Origin: Albidovulum sp.
GTDB lineage: Bacteria > Pseudomonadota > Alphaproteobacteria > Rhodobacterales > Rhodobacteraceae
NCBI GenBank assembly: GCA_028823855.1
Contig: JAPPFL010000065.1
Coordinates: 62,001-126,000 of the forward strand
Direction of reading: 5' to 3'
DNA: 64,000 nucleotides
The notes beneath the pieces are model-generated. The model made no database searches. It was given only the letters and a program-made list of their open reading frames with translations, and had not been told where the DNA came from. Of the stretch, positions 38,666-47,269 are shown in pieces (the stretch's first letter is position 1; every line of letters begins with the position of its first letter). Made by a program: the position numbers and the translations under genes.

Positions 38666-39823
38666 TTAATTCAGGAAGCCTGGCGCCAGAAAAAAGAATC
38701 CATACGCGACGATAACTGCGGGAATGGCGGATACTAGAGTCGCCCAAACAGCTGCTTTAGGATTGAGGGCGATTGCTGGGAACAGGGCATCGCCGTCGTT
38801 GGAGATAGCGTTGCCGATCAGGGCGGCAAAGGGAATCGCGCCACTGATGTATAGAGCCGTTACCAGGATTTGCGGGCCGCAACCGGGAATGAAGCCCACG
38901 AATATGGCTACCAGCGGAATTAACGGCGCTATCAAATCGAACGCCGCTTCAAGGTTCAGGCCGGTAAACGCAACCGCGTAATCGTAGGCCAGGAATGCGG
39001 CTAAAACCCAAACCGTGATAAAACTCGTTTCCTCGCTCGTTCTAGATGACGGCGGGTCGTCCTTGTTTGTCATCGCGTTAACGGGAGATGTCGCCCACAC
39101 GAACATTGCAATCGAGGCGCCAGCTAGTCCAAGCACCGTCGGGAGATCCGCGATCGGCCCCGTAAATTCAATTTGAAAGAGTAGAATAAATCCAACCAAG
39201 AATCCGGGGGCGGCAATTGCAACAAATATCGCATCCCTCGTCCTCGCGCTACCGATCCGCGGTACCATATCGCAGACGGCCAAAGCGGATTTTGCCGGCA
39301 TTCGGTAGTTGATCGCGTTGATTACCCAACCTGATAAAACTCCGACGCCGAACGCCAGGGGAAACAAGACGGCGGCTGCGTCCGGGCGAACGGCCAATAA
39401 AACAAACGCCGCATCGCCCATGGTCGCCGTAAGCGCGGCAACAAGAGACCCGAATCTTGCGTGTCCGGCGGTGTAGGCGGCGACTACGACCACGGCGCCT
39501 CCGCAGCCTGGAACTACGCCCAGCAGTGCTGCGATCGGAACTTCGAGCCTGCCCGCGCTTCGCATAAGCTTCCCGAAGTCGAAACGGAAAAGCTTCTCGG
39601 CGCCGTAAATTGCCAACAGCGTCGCCGCGACAAAAACGCTTACTCCCAAGTAGGCGTCGACAACGATGCCTCTTGTCAATTCGCCGAGTTCGCCGGGGTA
39701 GCCGGCCAGAAACAGCAACAGTACTGCTATCGCGACCCTTCGAATCCGAATTCGACTAGCATGTCGGTCCGAGTAAGTTTCGCTCGACCGGTTGAGTTGA
39801 AGAAATTCGCTCCAGAGAGTCAT
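38666..39823 (-). CDS. Putative manganese/heavy-metal permease (ArsP_2 family)
   Basis: A 385-aa membrane protein with about ten helices and two similar halves, each with the signature VPGCGG(A) or IPGCGPQILVTALYISGAIP, typical of the ArsP_2 (PF11449) putative manganese transporter family. A soluble linker (TNKDDPPSSRTSEETSF) joins the halves. It probably exports or imports Mn(II) or a related metal. A Fur/Mur-type box at 39841-39860 lies just upstream of the ATG and would place it under metal control. An alternative TTG at 39838 adds five residues. It converges on nothing and stands alone. Confidence 0.8.
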   Translation of the reverse strand: MTLWSEFLQLNRSSETYSDRHASRIRIRRVAIAVLLLFLAGYPGELGELTRGIVVDAYLGVSVFVAATLLAIYGAEKLFRFDFGKLMRSAGRLEVPIAALLGVVPGCGGAVVVVAAYTAGHARFGSLVAALTATMGDAAFVLLAVRPDAAAVLFPLAFGVGVLSGWVINAINYRMPAKSALAVCDMVPRIGSARTRDAIFVAIAAPGFLVGFILLFQIEFTGPIADLPTVLGLAGASIAMFVWATSPVNAMTNKDDPPSSRTSEETSFITVWVLAAFLAYDYAVAFTGLNLEAAFDLIAPLIPLVAIFVGFIPGCGPQILVTALYISGAIPFAALIGNAISNDGDALFPAIALNPKAAVWATLVSAIPAVIVAYGFFFLAPGFLN

Positions 39824-39840
39824 TGTTCGCCGTTGCAATT

Positions 39841-39860
39841 GCGAATCATTATCATTCTCA
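39841..39860 (-). promoter_or_regulatory. Fur/Mur-like box upstream of ArsP_2 permease
   Basis: On the minus strand the bases read TGAGAATGATAATGATTCGC, close to the Fur consensus GATAATGATAATCATTATC and the alphaproteobacterial Mur box. It ends 17 bases before ATG 39823, so it likely overlaps the promoter. It implies control by iron or manganese. Confidence 0.72.
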
Positions 39861-40313
39861 ACTAAATCGTTTTGCCGGGAGGGTCAAGTAGAATTTTTGC
39901 CCAGTCAATTGTTCGCCTTCAATCGGGAATCGGTGATATTGTCGGGTCGAAGAGGTCCAACGAATGGAACAATTTCGGCGAACTCGCTATACTGGATGGT
40001 TCTTTTGCGATTGAGTTTACGAATCGGCTAAGCGCGAGCCATTCTTGCAGCGCCGGCGCGCGCGGCAAATCCGATCGGCAGGGCAACGAATCCAAACCGG
40101 CACGGTTAAATCGCGAGGGCGGCGACGCAGTAGCGCGAAAGCCAGCGAATTTGGCTAGTTCTGGAGGCTGGAGCCGCAAAACTTTGCAAATTCCGTTGTC
40201 AGAGAAAGTATTGGCCAATACATGGCGGCATGTCTATTGCACGCAGGAATTCGCTCGAATCGTCTTAAAATTTCGAGCGCCTGCAATCTTGGAAAAGGGA
40301 ACGTAAATCCTCG
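39861..40313. other. Spacer, no gene seen
   Basis: About 450 bases between divergent genes. The open plus frame here is rich in unlikely residues and has no family resemblance. It should hold the promoter of the thioesterase-MATE operon. Confidence 0.4.
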
Positions 40314-40817
40314 ATGCGCGAAACAAGATCGCACGAGAGAGCCGACCGCCGCAATGAAAGAGCGGCCTCGCAAGCAAAGGGATTGGATTCGAAGCTGAAT
40401 CGCGCCAGGCAGTTTTTCGAGACAATTCCGCTTTGCCGAGAAATGCAAATGCGAATTGACGATATCAATGAAGGATTTGCTGTTGTTTCCTTGCCTTACG
40501 ACGAAAGATTGATCGGCGATCCGGAATCGGGAGTTTTGCACGGAGGAGCGGTGTCGACATTGCTCGATACCTGTGCCGGTGCAGCTGTGGTTTCGCACCC
40601 GCTTGTACCGGATGTTGCCGCGACCTTGGATCTCAGAATCGAATATATGCGCTCGGCGGCGCCCGGCGAAAGAATCCGCGCAACCGCCGAATGCTACAAC
40701 GTAACTCGAACGATCGCTTTCGTTAGGGCAACTGCGAATGACGAAAGCGGAGCAAGGCCCGTGGCTGAGGCGACCGGGATTTTTGCGCTCGTGGAGCGAA
40801 AGACGAATAACGCATGA
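40314..40817 (+). CDS. PaaI-type hotdog thioesterase, first copy
   Basis: A 167-aa hotdog-fold protein. The thioesterase motif VLHGGAVSTLLDTCAGAAV holds the conserved Gly-Gly and Asp, and the C-terminal strand region VAATLDLRIEYMRSAAPGERIRA is typical. Family members hydrolyse acyl- or aryl-CoA; PaaI itself acts on phenylacetyl-CoA adducts. The first 30 residues are a charged leader of low conservation, so the true start could be internal. It overlaps the second thioesterase by 4 bases, and the MATE gene follows, so the three form an operon. With the beta-oxidation cluster nearby, a role in freeing CoA is plausible. Confidence 0.85.
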   Translation: MRETRSHERADRRNERAASQAKGLDSKLNRARQFFETIPLCREMQMRIDDINEGFAVVSLPYDERLIGDPESGVLHGGAVSTLLDTCAGAAVVSHPLVPDVAATLDLRIEYMRSAAPGERIRATAECYNVTRTIAFVRATANDESGARPVAEATGIFALVERKTNNA

Positions 40818-41296
40818 ATGAAACGGTCGAAGCCGCGGCATTGGAAAGCGAAATCCACAGGGATGCCAATTTGGACGTGCTTATATCGGGCATTCCTTAC
40901 GTGCGGTTCCTCGGAATGCGCTTCGAAAGAAAGGGAGATGAATTGACATCGGTGCTGCCGTTTCGCGGAATCTTGCTGGGAAATCCCGATCCGCCCGCGT
41001 TGCATGGAGGTGCGATTGCGGCTTTTCTCGAAGTTACGGCGCTGGTCGAGCTGTCATGGAGGCGCATCTGCGACGGGGGAGATGAAGCAATGGTCGAAGA
41101 AAACCTTCGAAAGAATCCGAAAACTATCGCCCTTACCGCGGACTATCTCCGCCCCGGGTATCCTCGCGCCGCATATGCGCGGGCGCACATCGTCAGGTCG
41201 GGGAGACGATACGCGACTGTACGCGTCGAGGCTTGGCAGGAAAAAAGGTCGCGGAATTTTGCCCAGGCTACGGGGCATTTCCTGATGCCGGCCTAA
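40814..41296 (+). CDS. PaaI-type hotdog thioesterase, second copy
   Basis: A 160-aa relative of the preceding protein: the core ALHGGAIAAFLEVTALVELS has the same HGG motif but with Glu where the first has Asp. It also has LTADYLRPGYPRAAYARAHIVRSG. ATG 40814 overlaps the upstream stop (ATGA), the sign of coupled translation. Such neighbouring pairs are common in alphaproteobacteria and may form a heteromer or act on different acyl-CoAs. A MATE-type exporter follows 4 bases later. Confidence 0.85.
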   Translation: MNETVEAAALESEIHRDANLDVLISGIPYVRFLGMRFERKGDELTSVLPFRGILLGNPDPPALHGGAIAAFLEVTALVELSWRRICDGGDEAMVEENLRKNPKTIALTADYLRPGYPRAAYARAHIVRSGRRYATVRVEAWQEKRSRNFAQATGHFLMPA

Positions 41297-41300
41297 TTTA

Positions 41301-42617
41301 ATGCACGATTTGCGTAGTGCCGAGATTACTCACAAGCGGGTACTTGGAATCGCAATTCCCATCGTCGTATCCAACGCGACGATTCCCGTATTGGGAGCGG
41401 TGGACACGGCGGTCGTCGGGCAGCTCGGCACGGCAGCGCCGATAGGCGCAGTTGGAATCGGATCGATAATCGTTACAACTGTTTACTGGCTCTTCGGTTT
41501 CCTCCGCATGGGAATATCCGGCATGACAAGCCAGGCGCGAGGTCGGTCCGATACCGCCGAGATATCGGCTTTGATTTGCCGAAGCCTGGTATTCGGGTTT
41601 GCAGTCGGTCTTTTCCTGGTTGCGATGAAGGTGCCGATAACGCGGGCGGCATTCATGATTTCGCCTGCTTCTCAGGATGTCGAGAGCCTAGCCGGCAACT
41701 ATACTTCGATTAGATTCTTTTCCGCGCCTGCGGCAATTGCGATTTATGGAATAACAGGTTGGCTGATAGCGCAGGAGCGCACGCGCTCTGTGCTGTTGCT
41801 TCAGATTTGGATGAACGGGCTCAACATCGCGCTCGACTTCCTGTTCGTCCTTGTTTTGGAGCGCGGCGTAGCGGGAGTTGCGGAGGCAACGCTTATCGCG
41901 GAGTGGAGCGGTCTCGCGTTGGGCATTTGGATTTGCAGAGACGGAATTGCCAATGGCGCGTGGCGCAATTTTCCTCAAATATTCGATTTTGCGAAAATCA
42001 AGCGCATGGCGACAATCAACGCCGACATCATGATCAGATCGGCGATACTTGAAGTCGCTTTTCTTTCATTCCTTTTTTACGGCGCAAGTTTTGGCGATGT
42101 AACATTGGCGGCAAATCAAGTGCTGCTCCAGTTCCTTCACATTACGGCGTACGCGCTCGACGGTTTCGCGTTTGCGGCCGAGGCGCTTGTCGGACTCGCT
42201 ATAGGCGCGCGAACACGCTTAGCTCTCCGGCGCGCCGTCATTTTGGCGAGCTTCTGGTCGGTAATCATGGTGTTGCTTTTGTCGAGCGTATTTTTGATAG
42301 CAGGCCCTTACATAATAGACTTAATGGCGAAATCCCAGGAGGTCCGCACGGAATCCAGGCAGTACTACCTTTGGATAGTTGCAGGTCCGCTGACAGGGGT
42401 CGCCGCTTGGTTGCTCGACGGGATTTTTGTCGGCGCGATGCGGACGCGGGACATGCGCAACGCGATGCTGCTCGCATTGATTGCCTACGGCATTTCCGCC
42501 TGGGTATTTGTGGAGCCGCTGGAAAACAACGGTTTGTGGCTATCCCTAATGATATTCAATCTGTCGCGCGGCATCGCTCTCGGCATACGCTATTTGGATT
42601 TGGAAAGAATGCAGTGA
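41301..42617 (+). CDS. MATE family efflux transporter
   Basis: A 438-aa, 12-helix protein of the MATE/DinF family, recognised by VLGIAIPIVVSNATIPVLGAVDTAVVGQLGT at the N-terminus and the half-repeat VTLAANQVLLQFLHITAYALDGFAFAAEAL in the second half. DinF-like members export drugs or reactive metabolites using H+ or Na+ gradients. It is transcribed with the two thioesterase genes; the start is ATG 41301, 4 bases after the previous stop, with no strong ribosome-binding site, again suggesting coupling. It is followed by 240 bases before a dead ATPase gene. Confidence 0.9.
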   Translation: MHDLRSAEITHKRVLGIAIPIVVSNATIPVLGAVDTAVVGQLGTAAPIGAVGIGSIIVTTVYWLFGFLRMGISGMTSQARGRSDTAEISALICRSLVFGFAVGLFLVAMKVPITRAAFMISPASQDVESLAGNYTSIRFFSAPAAIAIYGITGWLIAQERTRSVLLLQIWMNGLNIALDFLFVLVLERGVAGVAEATLIAEWSGLALGIWICRDGIANGAWRNFPQIFDFAKIKRMATINADIMIRSAILEVAFLSFLFYGASFGDVTLAANQVLLQFLHITAYALDGFAFAAEALVGLAIGARTRLALRRAVILASFWSVIMVLLLSSVFLIAGPYIIDLMAKSQEVRTESRQYYLWIVAGPLTGVAAWLLDGIFVGAMRTRDMRNAMLLALIAYGISAWVFVEPLENNGLWLSLMIFNLSRGIALGIRYLDLERMQ

Positions 42618-42859
42618 AGGCTCGCCTCCGCTTTTCGGTATTCGGCCGTCGAGAAATCGCGATGCGCAAATTGACTTCATGTTGAACTCACGATTTAAAC
42701 GCCGCTTGCCCGCGCGGTTGCTTCGATGCCGAAGCGTTGCCGGCCCAGTCGGTGAGCCGGGCTCTAGGCCGTAGTTTCGGAAGATGCGTGTACGCGGCGC
42801 TTGCAATTTCCTGCGGAATACTCCGTTCATACAGTTCTCATTCAAAAAACGTCTCCAAG

Positions 42860-44165
42860 GCGGAAAATACGATTCGCTTTGATCGCCTTGCCGTCTTGAA
42901 CTTCAACAGTTTCGAAAAGGAATAATTCGAATTTCATCCGCTATTCACGCATCTGTTAGCGGACAACGGCGCGGGCTAGACGACCGTTTAGGATGCGCGT
43001 CGCATTGTAGTCGGAGCTTAACTGCTTGGGATCCCTTGCTCGCGTGCACCGTCGATCAAACGGGAATTGTGAGGCGAGCGACCACGCGAAACGGAGAGCT
43101 CTCGACATTTGAACCCGTTACTCCATCCGCGGTGGGCTTTGACCGGCGGGTGCATTTCTCTGATCTCCGCCGGAATCGCGAGTTGGCGTCGTTCAACGAG
43201 CGAACGAACCCTATCGGAGCTCTGGAACTAGCAGTGTGCGCAGCCAAGCATTTCCGGGAAAACAATCCTGGGACGAGCTTTCCCTTGATTGTTTTCTACG
43301 GCACCGGGCGTCTTTGGATCGAGCCGCGCACAACGAAACTCGCTCGCTCCGCGGTACGCGGACCTCTCGGCGAAATGTCCCGGTTCAAAGGCAATCTTGA
43401 TTGCCTCGGTCGGTCGGCGTCGCCCGAATCGCAACGCCGATGGACAAAGAAAATGAAGCTAATCGGGATTCAGGGGAATCAGTCTCTTTGGAGATTTGAT
43501 GCGGTCATTTTGGCGGTTGCCGGATGCCTTGAGGGTGCGGAACTGGTTTGTTACGATTTCGAGCTCCGCAATATCGCGCTGGACCATAAGTACATTGAAC
43601 GTTTGTCCGTTCGGTTTTCTTAGCGACGGCCTAAAAAGCATGGTGGCGATCACTGCCGACATCGCGCTGCGATGCATTCTGCTGGATCCGCATCCGGCCT
43701 GTGCGGCTCCAAAGGAGACCGGCGGTGTTGCGCCGATGAATGAATTGGACATCCATTTGCATCCGAATTGGAAGCGTTCCGATGTATGCAATCTTGCCAC
43801 CAAATTCCCGATATCTCAGTTTGTCGCAGCGACGCAATCGCTCTAAATCGTCCAGTCGCTTGAAGGGCACGGACCGGTCAAACTCAGTGGTCGGGGAATT
43901 CTGGAATAACGAAGAAAACCCTGCATTATTGAAGACGTTGCCGAGGAAACGATGGGCGTGGACAAGCCGTAGCGGCGCAAGTTGTTTTGGGAGATGTATG
44001 ATGCCGCATTTCGGCACTATAAAATTCCGGATTAATTGAGCGACGACGATCAAGTTGTCAGGCAAGCAAAGGAAGAGTTGCACCAAATCGAGGCGCGATA
44101 CCCGGACAATCCGGCGTGCGCCGCGTTGTTGAAGCTTCACTGCTCCCCGGCCGAGCAGGAGGGAC
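42860..44165 (+). pseudogene. Degenerate AAA ATPase (COG3950-like, overcoming-lysogenisation/PtuA type)
   Basis: Pieces in order along the plus strand, split over several frames: IRFDRLAVLNFNSFEKE, stop, FEFHPLFTHLLADNGAG, stop (42977-42979) where Walker A would read GKTTVLDA. Next come ALELAVCAAKHFRENNPGTS and PLIVFYGTGRLW (in the 43036-43623 frame), then FLSDGLKSMVAITADIAL and MNELDIHLHPNW in the 43496-43846 frame. The last piece is KEELHQIEARYPDNPACAAL near 44050-44130. These are the Walker A, D/Walker B and tail motifs of the COG3950 ATPase family, which includes anti-phage PtuA-like proteins. At least three stops or frameshifts make it non-functional. The lysine of the P-loop is replaced by a stop. 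Confidence 0.7.
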
Positions 44166-44235
44166 CGAAAGCGCGATGCAATCGGTCGACCACGGTGGGC
44201 GGCCAGAGGGGAACGACGGTCAACGAATTTCAACG

Positions 44236-45240
44236 TCATTTACAAGCGGCTTCAACCGATTGCAGGTGACCGAAACTCGCCGGCGCTTTCCCCAATGCGA
44301 CCACACGCGGAACCGCAATCTTCCCGTTGTCCGGCAACGGCCCTTGCCCGGACAGCGTAGCTTGCTCGGCGACGCTCTTCAGCTCACTCAGCTTTTCGCT
44401 GCCGACCAACGCTCGAGCATCCCCGTCGTAGTAGTCGAACCAGGGCAGGCCGCCGGCAGCGTAGTCCCGCGCCGTCGGAGGCTCGGCGGGCGGCCGCTCG
44501 CCGGTTATCGCCATCCACTGACCGGTGTTGACGAGGGAGATGAAGCAGCGGCTGCCGCGCCTCTGGTCCCAGGCATCGAGCCCGCTGGGGTCGTCATAGA
44601 CCTCCTGCTTCATTCGGCCGCCCGGCGCGAGGCCCATGGCGCTCTCACCAGAAAACGCAGAGGAATACAGCGCATTGCGGCACTCAATGAACTGTGCCGC
44701 CGTCATCTCGTCGTAGCGCGCGGCCTTCATGGGATAGGCGACCACCTGCAATCCTCCGTGCACCGCCTCCCCGGTCAACTGCTCCTCCGCCGTGCAGCCC
44801 TTGCCAAGCGGCACCGCGACGAACTGGCGGATCACGCCCTTCTCGACGCAGTACCCGTCGAGCCAGGGCTGCTCGGGCAGCACCGCGTAGTCCTGCGGAT
44901 CCCGGTTCAGGCGGTCGACCCACGGATCGCCGGTGATGGCGCATATCTTGCCCGTCGCCACCTTGACGGCGAATGGATAGCGCGAGCGGAAGCTGATCCA
45001 CAGCGCCTCTGCCTGGTACATCGGCGCGAGCACGCCGCCCCGGTTCCGCCACGCATCGGGCAGGCGCGATGCGTAGTCGTCCAGGTGGCGCAGCGGAAAG
45101 GTGCCGAGGCCCGGCGGCAGTGGATAGTCGCGGCCGTCGTCCGGGATGCGCAGGGTGCGCTGGAATTCGATCCTGCAGCGAGCTTCCTCGTGGACCTCGG
45201 GGAAGCGAAATTCCAGCCTGTCGTTATCAAGCAAGATCAT
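44236..45240 (-). CDS. Conserved hypothetical protein paired with an XRE regulator
   Basis: A 334-aa soluble protein with no membrane helix or signal. It carries a long conserved core: LPPGLGTFPLRHLDDYASRL, then MYQAEALWISFRSRYPFAVK, PWLDGYCVEKGVIRQFVAVP and GCTAEEQLTGEAVHGGLQVV, ending NGKIAVPRVVALG. I recognise it as a widespread uncharacterised bacterial protein; no enzymatic motif is evident. It starts at ATG 45240 with GGAGAA upstream, 12 bases after the XRE gene, so the two form an operon. Both genes are visibly GC-rich compared with the neighbouring DNA, which suggests horizontal arrival. They sit directly next to a dead AAA ATPase. Function unknown. Confidence 0.8.
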   Translation of the reverse strand: MILLDNDRLEFRFPEVHEEARCRIEFQRTLRIPDDGRDYPLPPGLGTFPLRHLDDYASRLPDAWRNRGGVLAPMYQAEALWISFRSRYPFAVKVATGKICAITGDPWVDRLNRDPQDYAVLPEQPWLDGYCVEKGVIRQFVAVPLGKGCTAEEQLTGEAVHGGLQVVAYPMKAARYDEMTAAQFIECRNALYSSAFSGESAMGLAPGGRMKQEVYDDPSGLDAWDQRRGSRCFISLVNTGQWMAITGERPPAEPPTARDYAAGGLPWFDYYDGDARALVGSEKLSELKSVAEQATLSGQGPLPDNGKIAVPRVVALGKAPASFGHLQSVEAACK

Positions 45241-45252
45241 TGATGTTTCTCC

Positions 45253-45606
45253 TTACCAATCGCCGTCGCGCACTTCGCGCACCACCCGCAGCACGGCTTC
45301 GTCGGGCGCTTCCTTCAGTTGGCGAATCAGGTCCGCGAACAGGCGCGGCCGCCTGCGGATGATGGCCTGCAGGTCGGCGGACACCTTGCCCGCGAGAGCG
45401 AGCATGATGTCCGGGTCTTCGCCCAGTTCCCTTGCAAGGCGCACCGTTGTCGCTTCCGAGGGCGGCGCTACCTCGCCTCGCTCGATCTTGCTGAGATAGG
45501 CCGGCTCGATGCCGACGCGCGCCGCGACCTGGCGCACCGAATAGCGCCGGTCGTCCCGGCGCAGGCGCTCGCGGACTGTGCGTACTGTGGAGCCAAAATG
45601 CGTCAT
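45253..45606 (-). CDS. XRE family transcriptional regulator
   Basis: A 117-aa helix-turn-helix protein. The HTH is YSVRQVAARVGIEPAYLSKIERGEVAPPSE (about residues 22-51), followed by a C-terminal helical segment ADLQAIIRRRPRLFADLIRQLKEAPDEAV likely used for dimerisation. It is transcribed from a near-consensus promoter (TTGACA, 17 bp, TATATA) whose -10 lies in an imperfect palindrome with GTGT/ACAC ends, so autorepression is likely. The -10 is only 6 bases from ATG 45606, so the mRNA may be leaderless. It precedes the 334-aa gene by 12 bases. Its GC-rich codons differ from neighbours. Confidence 0.88.
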   Translation of the reverse strand: MTHFGSTVRTVRERLRRDDRRYSVRQVAARVGIEPAYLSKIERGEVAPPSEATTVRLARELGEDPDIMLALAGKVSADLQAIIRRRPRLFADLIRQLKEAPDEAVLRVVREVRDGDW

Positions 45607-45641
45607 GTGTCATATATAGAACACGTTTCGGCCCTTGTCAA
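45607..45641 (-). promoter_or_regulatory. Promoter and operator of XRE module
   Basis: On the minus strand TTGACA (45641-45636) and TATATA (45618-45613) are separated by exactly 17 bases. The segment 45607-45624 reads GTGTCATATATAGAACAC on the plus strand, an imperfect palindrome over the -10. This is the expected place for autorepression by the adjacent XRE protein. The likely transcription start is close to the ATG at 45606. Confidence 0.7.
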
Positions 45642-46378
45642 GGCGCTGAGTACAATCCCAAGCGAGACTGGAACGACACGCCCCCTGTGCTCGCTACGCC
45701 GCACGGGCGGCGCAGTTTTCCGGCAAATGCAATAGTAAAATCGCCAAGCAATGATATCTGCTCCGGCCTCCAACGACACTTGTCGATGGCGGAATAGAAG
45801 CGCGGGGCGCGGCTTGCCATGATCACCCTCCAGGGCGAACCGTCGACAAATCGCCCCGTTTCATTCCCAGCCATGCGCATTCGCTAGGGCGGCATCGAAC
45901 AAGTCTCTTATCTCTTGGTCCTGGCGACCGGCTTCGGCATTCGGCGATAAAACCCGCCGCCGTGAATAGGGAACCCGGATCGGAACAGGGCGAAAACCCG
46001 TTGACCGAAAGGCCGTCCTGGCTTGCCGGCACGTTCGGCAACAGGGGCGGGCATGGAAATTTCTCCACCGTTTCACGTAACGAATTGCGGATTTGCGCCT
46101 TCCGCAAGGGATAGTCCGAATCCTCTGGCTGGTTCCGACGTCCGGACCGGAAGCGCAGGCGGGCGCGTCTCGCACCTCCGGAAAGAGCTCATCCTCCCAA
46201 CAGGCGAATTCCGGCGGTATGCCAAATAGGCGCTTTCCGGGGCATTGGGAGTCATTTAGCTCTGAGCCGGAACCGATCCCTATTTCGATACTGCGGCCTT
46301 CGCCTAAGCGATATGTTCAACCTTGAAAATATCATTTCTGAGGAACACCGCGATTTTACGGTACAAGCTCTAAAACTG
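45642..46378. other. Spacer, no gene seen
   Basis: About 740 bases. Minus-strand frames are open in places (a stretch reading GIPPEFACWEDELFPEVRDA near 46170-46230) but I do not recognise them. The first 180 bases are GC-rich like the XRE module. Confidence 0.4.
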
Positions 46379-47269
46379 TCAGCGAAATCCGAATGGACCG
46401 CGCAGACTACGTCGCCTTGTCGAGACAATCGATAGCGCGACAATTGCAGAAAACACTATAGAGCCACCGATAAACTCGACAAACGTTATCTGCTCGAAAT
46501 TGAAGGCCCAAACCCAGACGGGCGCCAAAACGCTCTCAATCAGCACGAGCACGCTCACCTCGGCGGCCGGAATATACGGAGTCGCCCAAGTTACAAGCCC
46601 GATCCCTAGCCCGATCGAAAAACTTCCCATGGCGAGCATGAAAATCAAGTCGTCCCGCTCGACGATTAACCCTTTGCCTACGAAGATAGAAAGTACAAGT
46701 CCGTAAGCCGCGGCGAGAAAGCCGCCCAGAAATGCGCCTCCAAGTATATCGATTTTGCCGCCCTTGCGAGCGACCACCAGCATTACCGCGAATGCGGACG
46801 CCGAAATCAATGCCATTATGTTTCCGAATGTTCGGCCATTCGACAGTCCTTCGCCAAGCATTAGAAAGACGCCGAATGCGGCGACGGCTATGGCGACCCA
46901 AGTAAAGGGATGCGGCACTTCCCCAATCCACGCGTAGGCGAGAAGCGCCGCGAGAAATGGCGACGCGGTCAAAATGAACAGCGCCGATGCGACCGAAGTG
47001 TTTAGGATAGCGAAAACGTAAGTGGTAAAGGCTACCGACAGCGCGAGCCCGATTGCGACATCGTTGGCGTCGAAAGATCTAATTAGCCTATATGGCGAAA
47101 TCCTGCGCCGCACGCAGATGAGCAGAGCCAGCATGGCGCACAATGAAATCGAACGATAAAGTAAAATCTGGAACCCGTCGGAGTTATCAATCAACCGAAT
47201 GAAAATTCCGACGAAACTCATAAATACTGCGCCGAGGATTACGAGCAGAACAGCGCTTTCCTTGGACAT
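46379..47269 (-). CDS. EamA family (DMT) transporter
   Basis: A 296-aa protein with ten hydrophobic helices arranged as two EamA repeats (MSKESAVLLVILGAVFMSFV, FALIRSFD and a second repeat beginning FGNIMALISASAFAVMLVVA). Such proteins export metabolites such as amino acids or purines. The pattern TSVASALFILTASPFLAALLAY is typical of the YdcZ/RhaT-like EamA group. ATG 47269 is the only start consistent with helix 1. It stands alone between two gene-poor spacers, so its transcription unit is monocistronic. Substrate unknown. Confidence 0.87.
   Translation of the reverse strand: MSKESAVLLVILGAVFMSFVGIFIRLIDNSDGFQILLYRSISLCAMLALLICVRRRISPYRLIRSFDANDVAIGLALSVAFTTYVFAILNTSVASALFILTASPFLAALLAYAWIGEVPHPFTWVAIAVAAFGVFLMLGEGLSNGRTFGNIMALISASAFAVMLVVARKGGKIDILGGAFLGGFLAAAYGLVLSIFVGKGLIVERDDLIFMLAMGSFSIGLGIGLVTWATPYIPAAEVSVLVLIESVLAPVWVWAFNFEQITFVEFIGGSIVFSAIVALSIVSTRRRSLRGPFGFR

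Noticed and set aside
39872-40306. 144-aa plus-strand ORF before the thioesterases
   Set aside because: Unlikely composition and no family resemblance; it occupies the expected promoter region.
44116-45243. 375-aa plus-strand ORF antisense to the 334-aa protein gene
   Set aside because: Long only because the region is GC-rich; the minus frame has a conserved protein, a ribosome-binding site and operon context.
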